NCBI RefSeq assembly: GCF_001667075.1
Contig: NZ_LZIL01000005.1
Span: forward strand, 62,001-126,000
DNA: 64,000 bases
Reading direction: 5' to 3'
Source: Mycobacterium sp. 852014-52450_SCH5900713
Lineage (GTDB): Bacteria > Actinomycetota > Actinomycetes > Mycobacteriales > Mycobacteriaceae
The translations under genes were made by a program, and so were the position numbers. How positions within the stretch are numbered: the first letter of the stretch is position 1; every line of letters starts with the position of its first letter. This document shows, piece after piece, positions 25,212 to 33,355 of the stretch. The notes beneath the pieces are model-generated. The model did not search any database and was not told the origin of the DNA. It saw only the letters and a list, made by a program, of their open reading frames with translations.

Positions 25212-26173
25212 CGCACCTTCGCCTTTCGCGCTCCGTTGCCGGACGTCTCGATCCCGTCAGTTTGATCCGGCGACTTTCCTTGGGATCGCGCCCGCTCCCG
25301 GGCGGCCTTGGCCACCGGCGAATACGCCAGGTAGTCGATCGCCATCTGCGTGGACGCCTCGTCGTTCGGATGATGGCTGGGCCGCATGTACCTCATGGGC
25401 GTCGTCACCATCAGCTTCCAGGGGCCAGGCAACCGGTACTCGCGAGCGGCCCAGAGCCAGTCCCGCAAGCGCCACTTGCGGTCGATGGTGGGGTCTTGGG
25501 CCATCAGGTAACGAGCCCCCGCGACCCACCAGCCGATGAACAGCGGCGAGACGAACAACATCGAGAACGCCCTGATCAAGTAGCTCCCGGAGACGTGCTG
25601 GTAGACGTCGAAGACCAGCGAGCGGTGCTCGACCTCCTCGGCGCCATGCCAACGCAGCAGGTCAAGCATCATCGGGTCGGCCTTCGCGTAGTCCAGACCC
25701 CGGTTCGACAGCACCCACTGGCCCAACATCGCGGTGTAATGTTCCAGCGCGGCCACGTCGGCCAGCCGCCGATACAGCCACCACCGCTTCATCGCCGGCG
25801 GAAACCACTTCGGCGGGTCGCCCAGCGTCATCGACAACACCCTCCCGAGCCGATCGGTGTACGGCTTGGTGTCGATGCCCTGCTCGGCGAGGTGGTCGAG
25901 CACCACCTGGTGCGCCCACGCATGCCAGGACTCCTGCTGGATGAACGGCTTGATCGCCGCCTCCAACTCCGGGTCATCGACCAGCGACGACGCCTCGAGG
26001 ACGGCCTTGATGAAGTGGCGCTCGCCCTCGGGCAGCAGCAGGTGCAGGACGTTGATCATGTGCGTCGAGAACGGATCGTCGGGCACCCAGTGCAGCGGCG
26101 TCTCCGACCAATCGAACCGGACCATCCGGCGATACATGGGGTGTCCCTCGTGGTGAAGTTGGACCTCGGGCAT
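25208..26173 (-). CDS. Metal-dependent hydrolase-family (PF10118-like) putative diiron protein
   Basis: A 321-aa protein of the family usually labelled predicted metal-dependent hydrolase. Helical metal-ligand motifs are visible: GERHF, QQESWHAWAH (ExxH), ALEHY, and AEEVEHRS (a second ExxH), the layout of ferritin-like diiron enzymes. One or two hydrophobic segments near 200-225 could associate with membrane. Its stop overlaps the ferredoxin start and a ferredoxin reductase follows. That electron chain argues for an oxygenase or desaturase rather than a hydrolase; this is inference. Confidence 0.8.
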   Translation of the reverse strand: MPEVQLHHEGHPMYRRMVRFDWSETPLHWVPDDPFSTHMINVLHLLLPEGERHFIKAVLEASSLVDDPELEAAIKPFIQQESWHAWAHQVVLDHLAEQGIDTKPYTDRLGRVLSMTLGDPPKWFPPAMKRWWLYRRLADVAALEHYTAMLGQWVLSNRGLDYAKADPMMLDLLRWHGAEEVEHRSLVFDVYQHVSGSYLIRAFSMLFVSPLFIGWWVAGARYLMAQDPTIDRKWRLRDWLWAAREYRLPGPWKLMVTTPMRYMRPSHHPNDEASTQMAIDYLAYSPVAKAARERARSQGKSPDQTDGIETSGNGARKAKVR

Positions 26174-26268
26174 TCAGAAGCTCCCTCCCGCCTACAGGCC
26201 ATGCGGGCGTCGATTCTCTGCGAACAACCGTTCACTCGGCCGCGTACCCACGCGCGCGGCGGGTTATG

Positions 26269-26283
26269 CGTACCGGCGGTACG
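26269..26283. promoter_or_regulatory. CGTACCG-G-CGGTACG palindrome
   Basis: A perfect 7-bp inverted repeat with a single central base, about 95 bp upstream of the diiron protein-ferredoxin-reductase operon start (26173) and about 140 bp from the divergent DUF1906 gene. It is typical in form of a TetR-family operator. No regulator gene adjoins it. Confidence 0.45.
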
Positions 26284-26425
26284 AGGTTTCTGAGAGTTCG
26301 CTGCCGAGCCGGATGTCGGCTTGCCCGGGCGCCATTGACTCGACACGGTGGACCGTAGAAACCGATTCGGATCGACTGCGAAGCGCCACTTATGGTGACA
26401 AAAGTCACAAATTTAACATCACGCG

Positions 26426-27229
26426 ATGCAGGACTTGTCGGCGAGTGCGCAGCGGTCACGCCCTCTCCCCCGGCGCGACGTGTTGCTCTACGCCATCACG
26501 ATGGCGGCACTGCCAGGGTTGTACGCGGCGTCGACCAGTGTCGCCGTCCCTGCGCGGGCTGCCGCCCCCCTCCGGCTGATCGACTTCGCCACGCGCCAGA
26601 TTCCAGCCGACCACATCCGGGCTGCGGGGTACTCCGGGGTGATCAACTACGTCTCGCTATCGCGTCCCGGCTCGTCCATGGGCGCCAAGCCGATCACGCG
26701 GTCTTACGCCGAGCAGCTGACCGCTGCCGGGCTGATGATCGTCAGCAATTACCAATACGGCAAGCCGGGCGGGACGGCACCATCGGACTTCAGGCGCGGG
26801 TTCGAGGGCGGCGTGGCCGACGCGCGCACCGCCTGGGATCTGCACACCGCCGCGGGTGGCGGTCAGAGCGCCCCGATCTTCTTCAGCGTTGACGAAGACA
26901 TCAGCCACGACACCTGGAACAACCTGGCGCTCAAGTGGTTTCGCGGCATCAATTCGGTGCTGGGCGTGCAGCGCACCGGCGTCTAGGGCGGTCTCGATGT
27001 GTGCCAGTGGGCCGCCGCCGACGGCGTCATTGGCAATTCGCGAACGCCCGGACATCGGTGGGCCTGGCAGACGAAGGCCTGGTCCCACGGGCAGGTCGAC
27101 CCTGCCGCGGTTCTCTACCAACGCGTGGTGAGTACGGCGTCGAATCCGGGCCCAGTAGTCGGGGGACTAGAAGTCGACGTCAATGACGTCCTTGCCGGCG
27201 ATTTCGGCCAGTGGAACCTACATCGCTGA
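26426..27229 (+). pseudogene. DUF1906 glycoside-hydrolase-like secreted protein with in-frame TAG
   Basis: The frame encodes about 267 residues of a DUF1906 (glycoside hydrolase-like, TIM-barrel) protein. It has a Tat-like signal (PRRDVLLYAITMAALPG), then IDFATRQIPADHIRAAGYSG, NYQYGKPGG, and IFFSVDED with the likely acidic site. A TAG at 26984-26986 replaces the expected Tyr (RTGV-Y-GG), and the same frame continues with LDVCQWAAADGV to a TGA at 27227-27229. The product would lose the C-terminal part of the barrel. The gene ends 13 bp before attL. Confidence 0.8.
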
Positions 27230-27241
27230 GTCCGAATATCT

Positions 27242-27288
27242 GTGGAGCTAAGGGGACTCGAACCCCTGACCCCCACACTGCCAGTGTG
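27242..27288. repeat. attL, 47-bp direct repeat of the tRNA-Ala 3' half
   Basis: These 47 bp are identical to 43980-44026, which form the 3' half of the intact tRNA-Ala(GGC). Here the match stops inside the anticodon stem and unrelated sequence follows. It is therefore the displaced tRNA end left by site-specific integration and marks the left edge of the element. Confidence 0.9.
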
Positions 27289-27575
27289 AAACCGGGTGTG
27301 CTGGCCCGTATCCGAGCGTCTACGGCGTGCCGATTCGTCCAGGTCGGAGCGGCTGGTCTGTATTGATGTGTCCAGCATGTATTTGCCCGTGATCGAGAGT
27401 CTTAGGACACGGCTAGGACACACCGAACGGGTGTTCGGTGTGCCGCCCGGCTCAATGAAGGTCGGTGCGGTCGGGAGCGCATCGAACAGGCCACCGTGGA
27501 CATCTACGGAAGCGGCAGCTCGTGTGCCCACTGCCCTCGACGTATGTGTCGGAGGTTTGGAGTACTTTTCGGCCT

Positions 27576-28715
27576 GTGGGAAACAGGGGCGACAAGAAGC
27601 GCGCCAAACAACGGGACAAGCGGCTCGCCGAGTCGCAGCGCCGCCGTCCAACGGACCGTCCAGCCGAGAGGGTGCCCAAGCCGAGGCCAGAACCTGCGGC
27701 CAAGCGTCAAAGCGGCACCGCCTCGGGCGCGCGGCCCAAATGGATGGGTCCGCCGGAACCGCCCGACCCAGAAGGCCCCGACGGCCCGCTGACGGCGCGC
27801 AAGGTGTCGGAAGGCCAGTACATATCTATGGAGTGGCCGCCAGAACCGGACGCACCCGCCGGTGCCCCGTCGATCCAGTTCCTGTTCAAGATCACCAAAC
27901 GCACGGTCAATATCAGCAATGACACGCTGACGTTCGACATGAAGCCGGTATACGACACGATTCACCCGCGCCCATTGAGCTTCGATCCACCGCTACAGCA
28001 GTACGGAAAGGACGGAGCCAAGGGGTTCCGCCACTATTGGGAGAAGCTGGACTACGTTTTTGAGCTCCCCGACCCCTACGCCTTACCGCAAATCAACATT
28101 CAAGCCGGTGACCGTGACAGCGTGCTGCGATTTATAGAGATGTGCCGACGCCTAGCCAGGTTCAGCATCATCAACGACGACACCAAGCTGTCGGCTCACA
28201 TGGACAAGGAGACCACCGACGGCGAGTGGCATCTCCGGGTGTCGGACTACCCGAACGACGAGAGCTTCCTGGGCGCGTCCGCCGCATTCCGGCAGCTACA
28301 CAATGATGGTGAGCCTGCGTGTTTCACGAACGCCTACAACGCGTTGTTCAAGGCAATGAAAACCTTGCCCGACGACCAGCAGGCAGCAATCAAAGACACG
28401 GTGCTCCAATGGCGGGCCGCACGCGGCAAGCTGATGAACCACACGCTGCAAACCCTGACGGGAGTCAAAGCGGCCAACGCCACTCTTGACGACCCGGTGA
28501 GCTACGGGAATGTCAACCCAGACAACCTCATTCGGACGTTCAACTACGGCGACTCGTTACACTTCGGCGACGCTAGGGAACAGCTCGATGATCTGCTCGC
28601 TGATCCCTTCCACGAGGCCTATTACAAGTACGCCGCGCTCTTGTCGATTGTGGGGCTGAGCCATCTGTACTTCGGTTTCGCCGCCCTGTTGGAGAGGACA
28701 CTCGGAGGGGTGTGA
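27576..28715 (+). CDS. Unknown cargo protein at the attL end
   Basis: A 379-aa protein with no family I recognise. The N-terminus is strongly basic and Pro-rich (KKRAKQRDKRLAESQRRR), like nuclear-type or nucleic-acid-binding tails. A mixed alpha/beta body follows, and a hydrophobic helix lies close to the C-terminus (LSIVGLSHLYFGFAALLE). GTG 27576 is a tentative start; GTG 27546 is also possible. Lower-GC codon use than its neighbours suggests separate acquisition. Its place between attL and the packaging genes, and its independent orientation, are typical of satellite cargo such as anti-phage genes. Function unproven. Confidence 0.6.
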   Translation: MGNRGDKKRAKQRDKRLAESQRRRPTDRPAERVPKPRPEPAAKRQSGTASGARPKWMGPPEPPDPEGPDGPLTARKVSEGQYISMEWPPEPDAPAGAPSIQFLFKITKRTVNISNDTLTFDMKPVYDTIHPRPLSFDPPLQQYGKDGAKGFRHYWEKLDYVFELPDPYALPQINIQAGDRDSVLRFIEMCRRLARFSIINDDTKLSAHMDKETTDGEWHLRVSDYPNDESFLGASAAFRQLHNDGEPACFTNAYNALFKAMKTLPDDQQAAIKDTVLQWRAARGKLMNHTLQTLTGVKAANATLDDPVSYGNVNPDNLIRTFNYGDSLHFGDAREQLDDLLADPFHEAYYKYAALLSIVGLSHLYFGFAALLERTLGGV

Positions 28716-28719
28716 TTTG

Positions 28720-28739
28720 CCCGCCGCCGATGCGGCGGG
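28720..28739. terminator. Hairpin between convergent cargo genes
   Basis: CCCGCCGC-CGAT-GCGGCGGG forms an 8-bp GC stem with a 4-nt loop directly after the stop of the 379-aa gene and before the end of the convergent glycosylase gene. It probably terminates in both directions; no U-tract is present, as is common in mycobacteria. Confidence 0.55.
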
Positions 28740-28773
28740 TCATCCACGCGGTTGGCGTGGTCCGGCGAGTCCC

Positions 28774-29442
28774 TTAGTCAGCCGCGCGACCCTCATTAAA
28801 GAGGTCGGCTTCTGCTGCGGCGGGATCGGTGGGGTTTTGCTCGTGGCAATAGGTGAGGTACCGCCGGTAAAGGTCGCTGGGCCAGTCGGCATTGCCCGCG
28901 CGAGGACCGAACACCCCACGTTCCCGTAGCGCGGTGGCTACGCGCTTGTCGAGGATCAACGGACGCAGGTCGGCGGTGGTGTCGGGGTAGCCGGTGAAAA
29001 ACAGGAACTTGGTGAAGTACGCCGGACCCATGTATTTCGTCTGCGCGGATCCGCCCGCCAGCATCGACTCATACGCCGCGACCGGGCCGTCTTTCGCAAG
29101 GATCGCGGCGGCTTGCCGAAGGTTGGCCTCTACGGTGTCGGCATTAGTCGTGAAAGCGCGGACCAGTCGGCCAATGGACATGCGCGAGTTGAAGCCAACA
29201 CCCCACACGTAGGCGGCAACGGCGGTATGCAACTCGCGGTGTTCGGACTCGGTACCCGCGAGGTCAAACACACCACTGCGCGAAATCCAGCGATAGCCGC
29301 CCGCGTCCACTTCGGATTGATCAAGCTGAGACGGCCAGAAGTGGGCCAGCTCGCCGGTGAAGTAGCGCGTCCACCACTGCGAGCGGTACTTCGCCCAATT
29401 GTCGTAGGGTCGTTCTTCTTCCGTCTCTGTCACGATCGTCAC
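28774..29442 (-). CDS. OGG-fold (HhH-type) DNA glycosylase-like protein
   Basis: A roughly 222-aa protein resembling the actinobacterial 8-oxoguanine DNA glycosylase OGG-fold family. YMGPAYFTKFLFF near residue 140 matches the helix carrying a candidate catalytic Lys (about 143), and PLILDKRVATAL near 163 carries the candidate catalytic Asp. DNA glycosylases excise damaged or modified bases. In a mobile element such a protein could target modified phage DNA or repair the element. The start is uncertain (GTG 29442, GTG 29433 or 29472). It is on the same strand as the terminase genes, at the cargo end. Confidence 0.55.
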   Translation of the reverse strand: MTIVTETEEERPYDNWAKYRSQWWTRYFTGELAHFWPSQLDQSEVDAGGYRWISRSGVFDLAGTESEHRELHTAVAAYVWGVGFNSRMSIGRLVRAFTTNADTVEANLRQAAAILAKDGPVAAYESMLAGGSAQTKYMGPAYFTKFLFFTGYPDTTADLRPLILDKRVATALRERGVFGPRAGNADWPSDLYRRYLTYCHEQNPTDPAAAEADLFNEGRAAD

Positions 29443-29507
29443 GGACCGGAGTATGCAGTAAGACACCGACACCGCGCGGCCTTTCAGCCCAGGTCGCCAA
29501 CGATCGG

Positions 29508-31109
29508 CTACCCGCTGATTCGCCGGCGCAGATAACCGCCGATCGGCGTGATGGCCGGGCGATCGGTGACTCGCCGCGCCAGGCCCGACGCCGCCGCCTG
29601 CCGGCGATCGGCAAGGCGGCGCTCAGTCTCCAACGGCGACGCGAACGACCATTGCCGGCCAGCAGCGTGCACCAGCACGTCGTGGGCCACGACCAGCGCC
29701 GCCAGCCCGTCAGGCTGGTGCTGCCCGGCCTGCCAGGTCACCGCGGCCTCTTCAAAGGCCGGGAAGTGGCCGGCCAGCCGACAAGTGCCGACTTCTAGCC
29801 CTTGCAGCAGCGCCGCCGACCGGGCCAGCGCATCACCGCCGCCACGACCGGACCCCTTCGGCGGCCAGCTCGTCACCTTCACCGGCCGCTCGATCCGGTA
29901 CCGCTTCAAGGCGTCGTTGACCACGCGCGTGTAGGTCTCGCGGGCTGCGAAGCCCTCGACGGCGATCTCAGATGCGCCGACGCCGGCGGCCAGCTCGACC
30001 GCAGCGCGCGCCCACTGATCAGACGTCATCGGTGCCGATTGGTCAGCGATCACGGCGATGACGCCCTCGGCCGTCATCGACGCGGCCACCAAACCACAGC
30101 TATCACCGGAGCCGCTATCGCTGGGGTCGACGCCGACCACGGTCAGCAGCGGGCGCTGTGGGGCGGCCGGCAACCGCCAATCGTCCAACCACTGCCGCTT
30201 GATCAAGCCACCTTCGGGTGCGGCTGGCACGCCCTCATAGAGGCTGTACCAGGTTCGTTGTCCCACACCGCGCCGCAGATCATCGAACTGCTCGGCCGTG
30301 CGGCCGAGCGCCGAGGTCATCGCCACGCCAGGCGTTCGGCCGAGCGCGTCGGGAATGCCGGCCTCGGCGATCGCGGGAATGTTGATGTGCCGCCACCGAT
30401 CCGGTTCTTCGGCCAACAGCACGCCGGCCAGATCCTCGGGATGCCAGCGGGTCATGATCAGCACGACGCTGGCGTTGGGGTGTAGTCGGGTGAGCAGCGT
30501 CGAGCGAAATTCATGGATCACGCGGCGGCGGTAGGCGGGTGAGTCGGCCTCCTGCGCGTTCTTCACCGGATCGTCCACGATCAACAGGTCGGCACCGAAG
30601 CCCGTGATACCGGACAGGATTCCGGCCGCGAGCAGACCGCCATCGTGTCCGTCGACTTTCCAACGGCCCACAGCCTGCTTGTCGGCGCGCAGCTGATAGC
30701 CCAACAGGTCGGCATGCTCGGTGATGCGGGCGCGGGCTTCACCGGAGTGTTCCTGCGCCAGTGCGTCGGCGTACGAGACCAGCACAACTTGATTGTTGGG
30801 GTCGGTCATCAGCGCGTAAGGCGGCCCGACCTGGCTGACCAGCGTCGACTTGCCTTCGCGGGGAGGGACGCTCACGATGAGCCGCCGCCCTGGCTCGCCG
30901 ACCGCTTCGGCCAGCGCGTCGGAAATCAGCGCAATGGTCGGAGTGATCCGGTAGCCCGGCATGATCCGCGCCGCCAGTTCGGCCGGGGTCGCTGGTCGCC
31001 GACGCGCACGCACAGCCTGCCCGGCCCTGGCAGCGACCAGCGCGGCGACCCGATCAGCGTCGGCCGCCGGCGGTGTGGCCTTGGTCGTCTTGATCGCCTT
31101 CGCGGTCAC
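29508..31109 (-). CDS. Phage terminase large subunit
   Basis: A 533-aa packaging motor. The ATPase has a Walker-A-type PPREGKST near residue 83, a Walker B LLIVDDP near 176 and a coupling TRWHPEDLAG. The C-terminal RNase H-like nuclease begins with VVGVDPSDSGSGD near 325 and has further acidic residues (EIAVEGF). It cuts and translocates DNA into proheads. It overlaps the preceding 109-aa gene by 4 bp (ATGA). All key residues are present, so it is probably functional. Confidence 0.92.
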   Translation of the reverse strand: MTAKAIKTTKATPPAADADRVAALVAARAGQAVRARRRPATPAELAARIMPGYRITPTIALISDALAEAVGEPGRRLIVSVPPREGKSTLVSQVGPPYALMTDPNNQVVLVSYADALAQEHSGEARARITEHADLLGYQLRADKQAVGRWKVDGHDGGLLAAGILSGITGFGADLLIVDDPVKNAQEADSPAYRRRVIHEFRSTLLTRLHPNASVVLIMTRWHPEDLAGVLLAEEPDRWRHINIPAIAEAGIPDALGRTPGVAMTSALGRTAEQFDDLRRGVGQRTWYSLYEGVPAAPEGGLIKRQWLDDWRLPAAPQRPLLTVVGVDPSDSGSGDSCGLVAASMTAEGVIAVIADQSAPMTSDQWARAAVELAAGVGASEIAVEGFAARETYTRVVNDALKRYRIERPVKVTSWPPKGSGRGGGDALARSAALLQGLEVGTCRLAGHFPAFEEAAVTWQAGQHQPDGLAALVVAHDVLVHAAGRQWSFASPLETERRLADRRQAAASGLARRVTDRPAITPIGGYLRRRISG

Positions 31110-31435
31110 GGCACGACCGGCATCACGCGAGCGGTGCGCCCGCGCTTGGCCGCGATCATCGCGTCGATCGGGCTGCTGAGTTCAAGCAACAGATGCCGGC
31201 CAACTTTCACCGCATAGATGCGCTCGGCGTTCCACAGCCGCACCAGTGCGCACTCTTGCTGCCACACGGTGCCCGGTATCCGCCGCTCGATCGTCGTCCA
31301 GCGCACCGACCGCTGCGCCCCGCCGGCATCGGCGAGCGCGGCCAGTATCGCGGTGTCAATCTCGTCGGCGGTGACCTTGGCGGTAGTGCTGGCGGCCGGT
31401 CTGGTGGCAATGGTCGCGGTGGTCGCGGCAGTCAT
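31106..31435 (-). CDS. Small phage-type protein, winged-helix-like
   Basis: A 109-aa protein. The Ala/Thr-rich N-terminus is probably disordered. The remainder (DEIDTAILAALADAGGAQRSV, then WTTIERRIPG and ALVRLWNAERIYAVKVGRH) has the helix-helix-wing rhythm of a winged-helix domain. ATGA overlap with the terminase gene indicates coupled expression; it may help DNA recognition during packaging. No named family. Confidence 0.6.
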   Translation of the reverse strand: MTAATTATIATRPAASTTAKVTADEIDTAILAALADAGGAQRSVRWTTIERRIPGTVWQQECALVRLWNAERIYAVKVGRHLLLELSSPIDAMIAAKRGRTARVMPVVP

Positions 31436-31508
31436 GTTGGGCCTCTCTCGATCATTCGGGGTGATGGGTCATGAGGCCGTCGTGGTTGTCGTAGTGGGGC
31501 TGGCCGGG

Positions 31509-32078
31509 TCAGCCGGTCGATGCGGTCGCAGCCGTCGAGCGCGTGACTTTCAGGTTTCCCGGCGCGGTGCCGCTGCGGATCAGCGACAAATGAAATCCGT
31601 TGTCCCGCTCGGGAATCTGCAGCGCCGCGCAGACGTCGCCGTGCCGCACGTCGCTGTTGCTCCACAGTTGAGCGGCGAGTTTGGCCACCGACGGCCAGCA
31701 GCGTTCCAGCAGCGGCACGACGCCGGCCCCGGTCACCGATCCGCCGGCGCGCGACAGCTCGCGATCGTCACAGCCGTTGTGCTCCAGCGCGGTGAAAAGT
31801 TCACGTTGGGTCGGTCGTCGCCCGGCGCGAAAGCGGGCCTCGGCCCACGGGCCGGCGTAGAGGATGGACGGCCAGCCGCCGCCGGGAACCTGGTCGTGGA
31901 CGGCCTTGCCGAGCATGCCGAAGGCGCGGCCCTCGGAGATCACCGCCGCCCGAATACGGCCACCGAGCAGCGTCGCCGCGATCGCATGGCCGGCCTCGTG
32001 GAACGCCAGCGCCGCGCGCTCACGCTCGGCGGCGGTGAGATCGGCCAGCGTGAGCCGGCGTTTCTTGGCCTTGGTCAT
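31509..32078 (-). CDS. HEAGH zinc metalloprotease-like protein (M41-like)
   Basis: A 189-aa protein with HEAGHAIAATLLGGR at residues 27-41. HExxH is the zinc site of FtsH-type M41 peptidases, but no AAA ATPase domain precedes it. A later Asp/Glu ligand could be in LYAGPWAEARFRAG near 77. In this gene order, between large terminase and the structural protein, a head-maturation protease is expected, so it may process capsid proteins. That role is inference; an alternative is cleavage of a host or helper-phage protein. Confidence 0.75.
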   Translation of the reverse strand: MTKAKKRRLTLADLTAAERERAALAFHEAGHAIAATLLGGRIRAAVISEGRAFGMLGKAVHDQVPGGGWPSILYAGPWAEARFRAGRRPTQRELFTALEHNGCDDRELSRAGGSVTGAGVVPLLERCWPSVAKLAAQLWSNSDVRHGDVCAALQIPERDNGFHLSLIRSGTAPGNLKVTRSTAATASTG

Positions 32079-32269
32079 GGTGTCGATGTCCCTTCACGTC
32101 GGCGAAATCGTGCTAGTCGGAGCCTCATGCCGTCACGATCGGCGTCCGAAGCTCACTGCGGCACATAGCGCAGGCCAGCGGCTTCGACGCCGATCTTGGC
32201 GTCCTCGTCAAGGCGGTCGTGCCGTCGTCATCGCTGCTGCTCATCCGTTCTGATCAGGGGGCCGGGCGG
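32079..32269. other. Gap in the packaging operon, 191 bp
   Basis: No convincing gene. In one minus frame a short protein-like end (RHDRLDEDAKIGVEAAGLRY) is followed by a stop but has a TGA directly before it and no start. It looks like the remnant of a lost small gene. Confidence 0.35.
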
Positions 32270-33355
32270 TCAGGGGGCCGTGGTCACGGTCACCGCGCCG
32301 ATGACCTCTTCGTAGGCCAGCGCCACGCTGCGCTCGGCAATCGCGATGAACTCATTCGTCTGGTAGTGCGCGGTGGTGCGCAGCGCCGGCTCATCACGCC
32401 AGCCGTAGACCGGCGCGCTGGTCGCGACCAGCGTGGTTCCCAGCCCGTCGACATACCCGCCGCCGAATGCCAGGCTGTGCCCGAGCTGCGTTTTGATCGC
32501 CGAACCGCTGCGCTGCCACAGCCCACCCGGCCCGCCTTGCGCGACACCGATTGAGGCCCATTGCGCGCCGGCGTGGATGATGCCCAGCGTGTTGGTCTCG
32601 GCCAGCAGACCCTCTAGGTAGCTGATCGCCGAGGGCAACGTGGTGCGCTCGACGGTGACGCCGGCGCTGTCGGCGAGCAGCCGAATCGACAGATCACGCT
32701 CGACGGCGACCTGTTCGAGTAGCCGGAGATTCTGCTGCGCCCGCGTAATCGCCTCGGACTGGCCGTATTCGGTCATGTCACAGGTGCCCGACGCCCACAC
32801 GGTGACCGGCGGGAACGGATCGGTGTCGGGTGGGCGATCGCCCTCTTTGCGCACCGGCTGCGTCTTCGCGCCGGCGGCCGGCCCGGTCAGCGCCGAGCCA
32901 TCGACCGAGGACCGCTGCCGGCTGGTGTGGCTGACCAGGTAGACACCGGGGCTCGGCGAGCTGACGTGCGCGCCGCCCGGCTCGACGTTGGGAAGGCCGT
33001 CGATCGCTGCCTGTAGGTCGGCCACGGGCACGTTGAACGCCAGCCCGGTCGCGGTCTGGCCGCCCCAGGTGTAATCCCAGGTGCCGCCGGTACCGCTGAC
33101 GGTGATCCGTTCGACTTCACCGCACCACGGGGCATCCCAGACACCAAAAGCGCCGGCACCGCCGTAGTTGTAATGGCGCACCCAGACGCCTTCGCCGAGA
33201 AACCGCGAGGGCTGATCAATCGGGACGTCGGTCCAATCGACCAGCGGGTACAGCCCGATCGAGGCCGGGTTGACCAGCGGAGCCATGAACGGAATCGCGG
33301 GCAGCACTCCCGGCGGCGCGGCCTCGCGCGTGGTCGGCATAGTCGGCGCGGTCAT
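32270..33355 (-). CDS. Putative phage structural (head-type) protein
   Basis: A 361-aa protein. Residues about 80-150 (ITVSGTGGTWDYTWGGQTA and FNVPVADLQAAIDGLPNV) match the small beta module often inserted in actinophage virion proteins. The C-terminal half is a long helix (ITRAQQNLRLLEQVAVERDL) followed by GYVDGLGTTLVATSAPVYGW and a beta end (AYEEVIGAVTVTTAP), as in major head or encapsulating proteins. It is next to the protease and terminase. ATGA overlap with the upstream gene. Major capsid is the best guess, not proven. Confidence 0.6.
   Translation of the reverse strand: MTAPTMPTTREAAPPGVLPAIPFMAPLVNPASIGLYPLVDWTDVPIDQPSRFLGEGVWVRHYNYGGAGAFGVWDAPWCGEVERITVSGTGGTWDYTWGGQTATGLAFNVPVADLQAAIDGLPNVEPGGAHVSSPSPGVYLVSHTSRQRSSVDGSALTGPAAGAKTQPVRKEGDRPPDTDPFPPVTVWASGTCDMTEYGQSEAITRAQQNLRLLEQVAVERDLSIRLLADSAGVTVERTTLPSAISYLEGLLAETNTLGIIHAGAQWASIGVAQGGPGGLWQRSGSAIKTQLGHSLAFGGGYVDGLGTTLVATSAPVYGWRDEPALRTTAHYQTNEFIAIAERSVALAYEEVIGAVTVTTAP

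Noticed and set aside
32125..32244. 39-codon minus ORF with CAMC
   Set aside because: No ribosome site, low-complexity Ser/Thr start and overlap with a better protein-like remnant in another frame.
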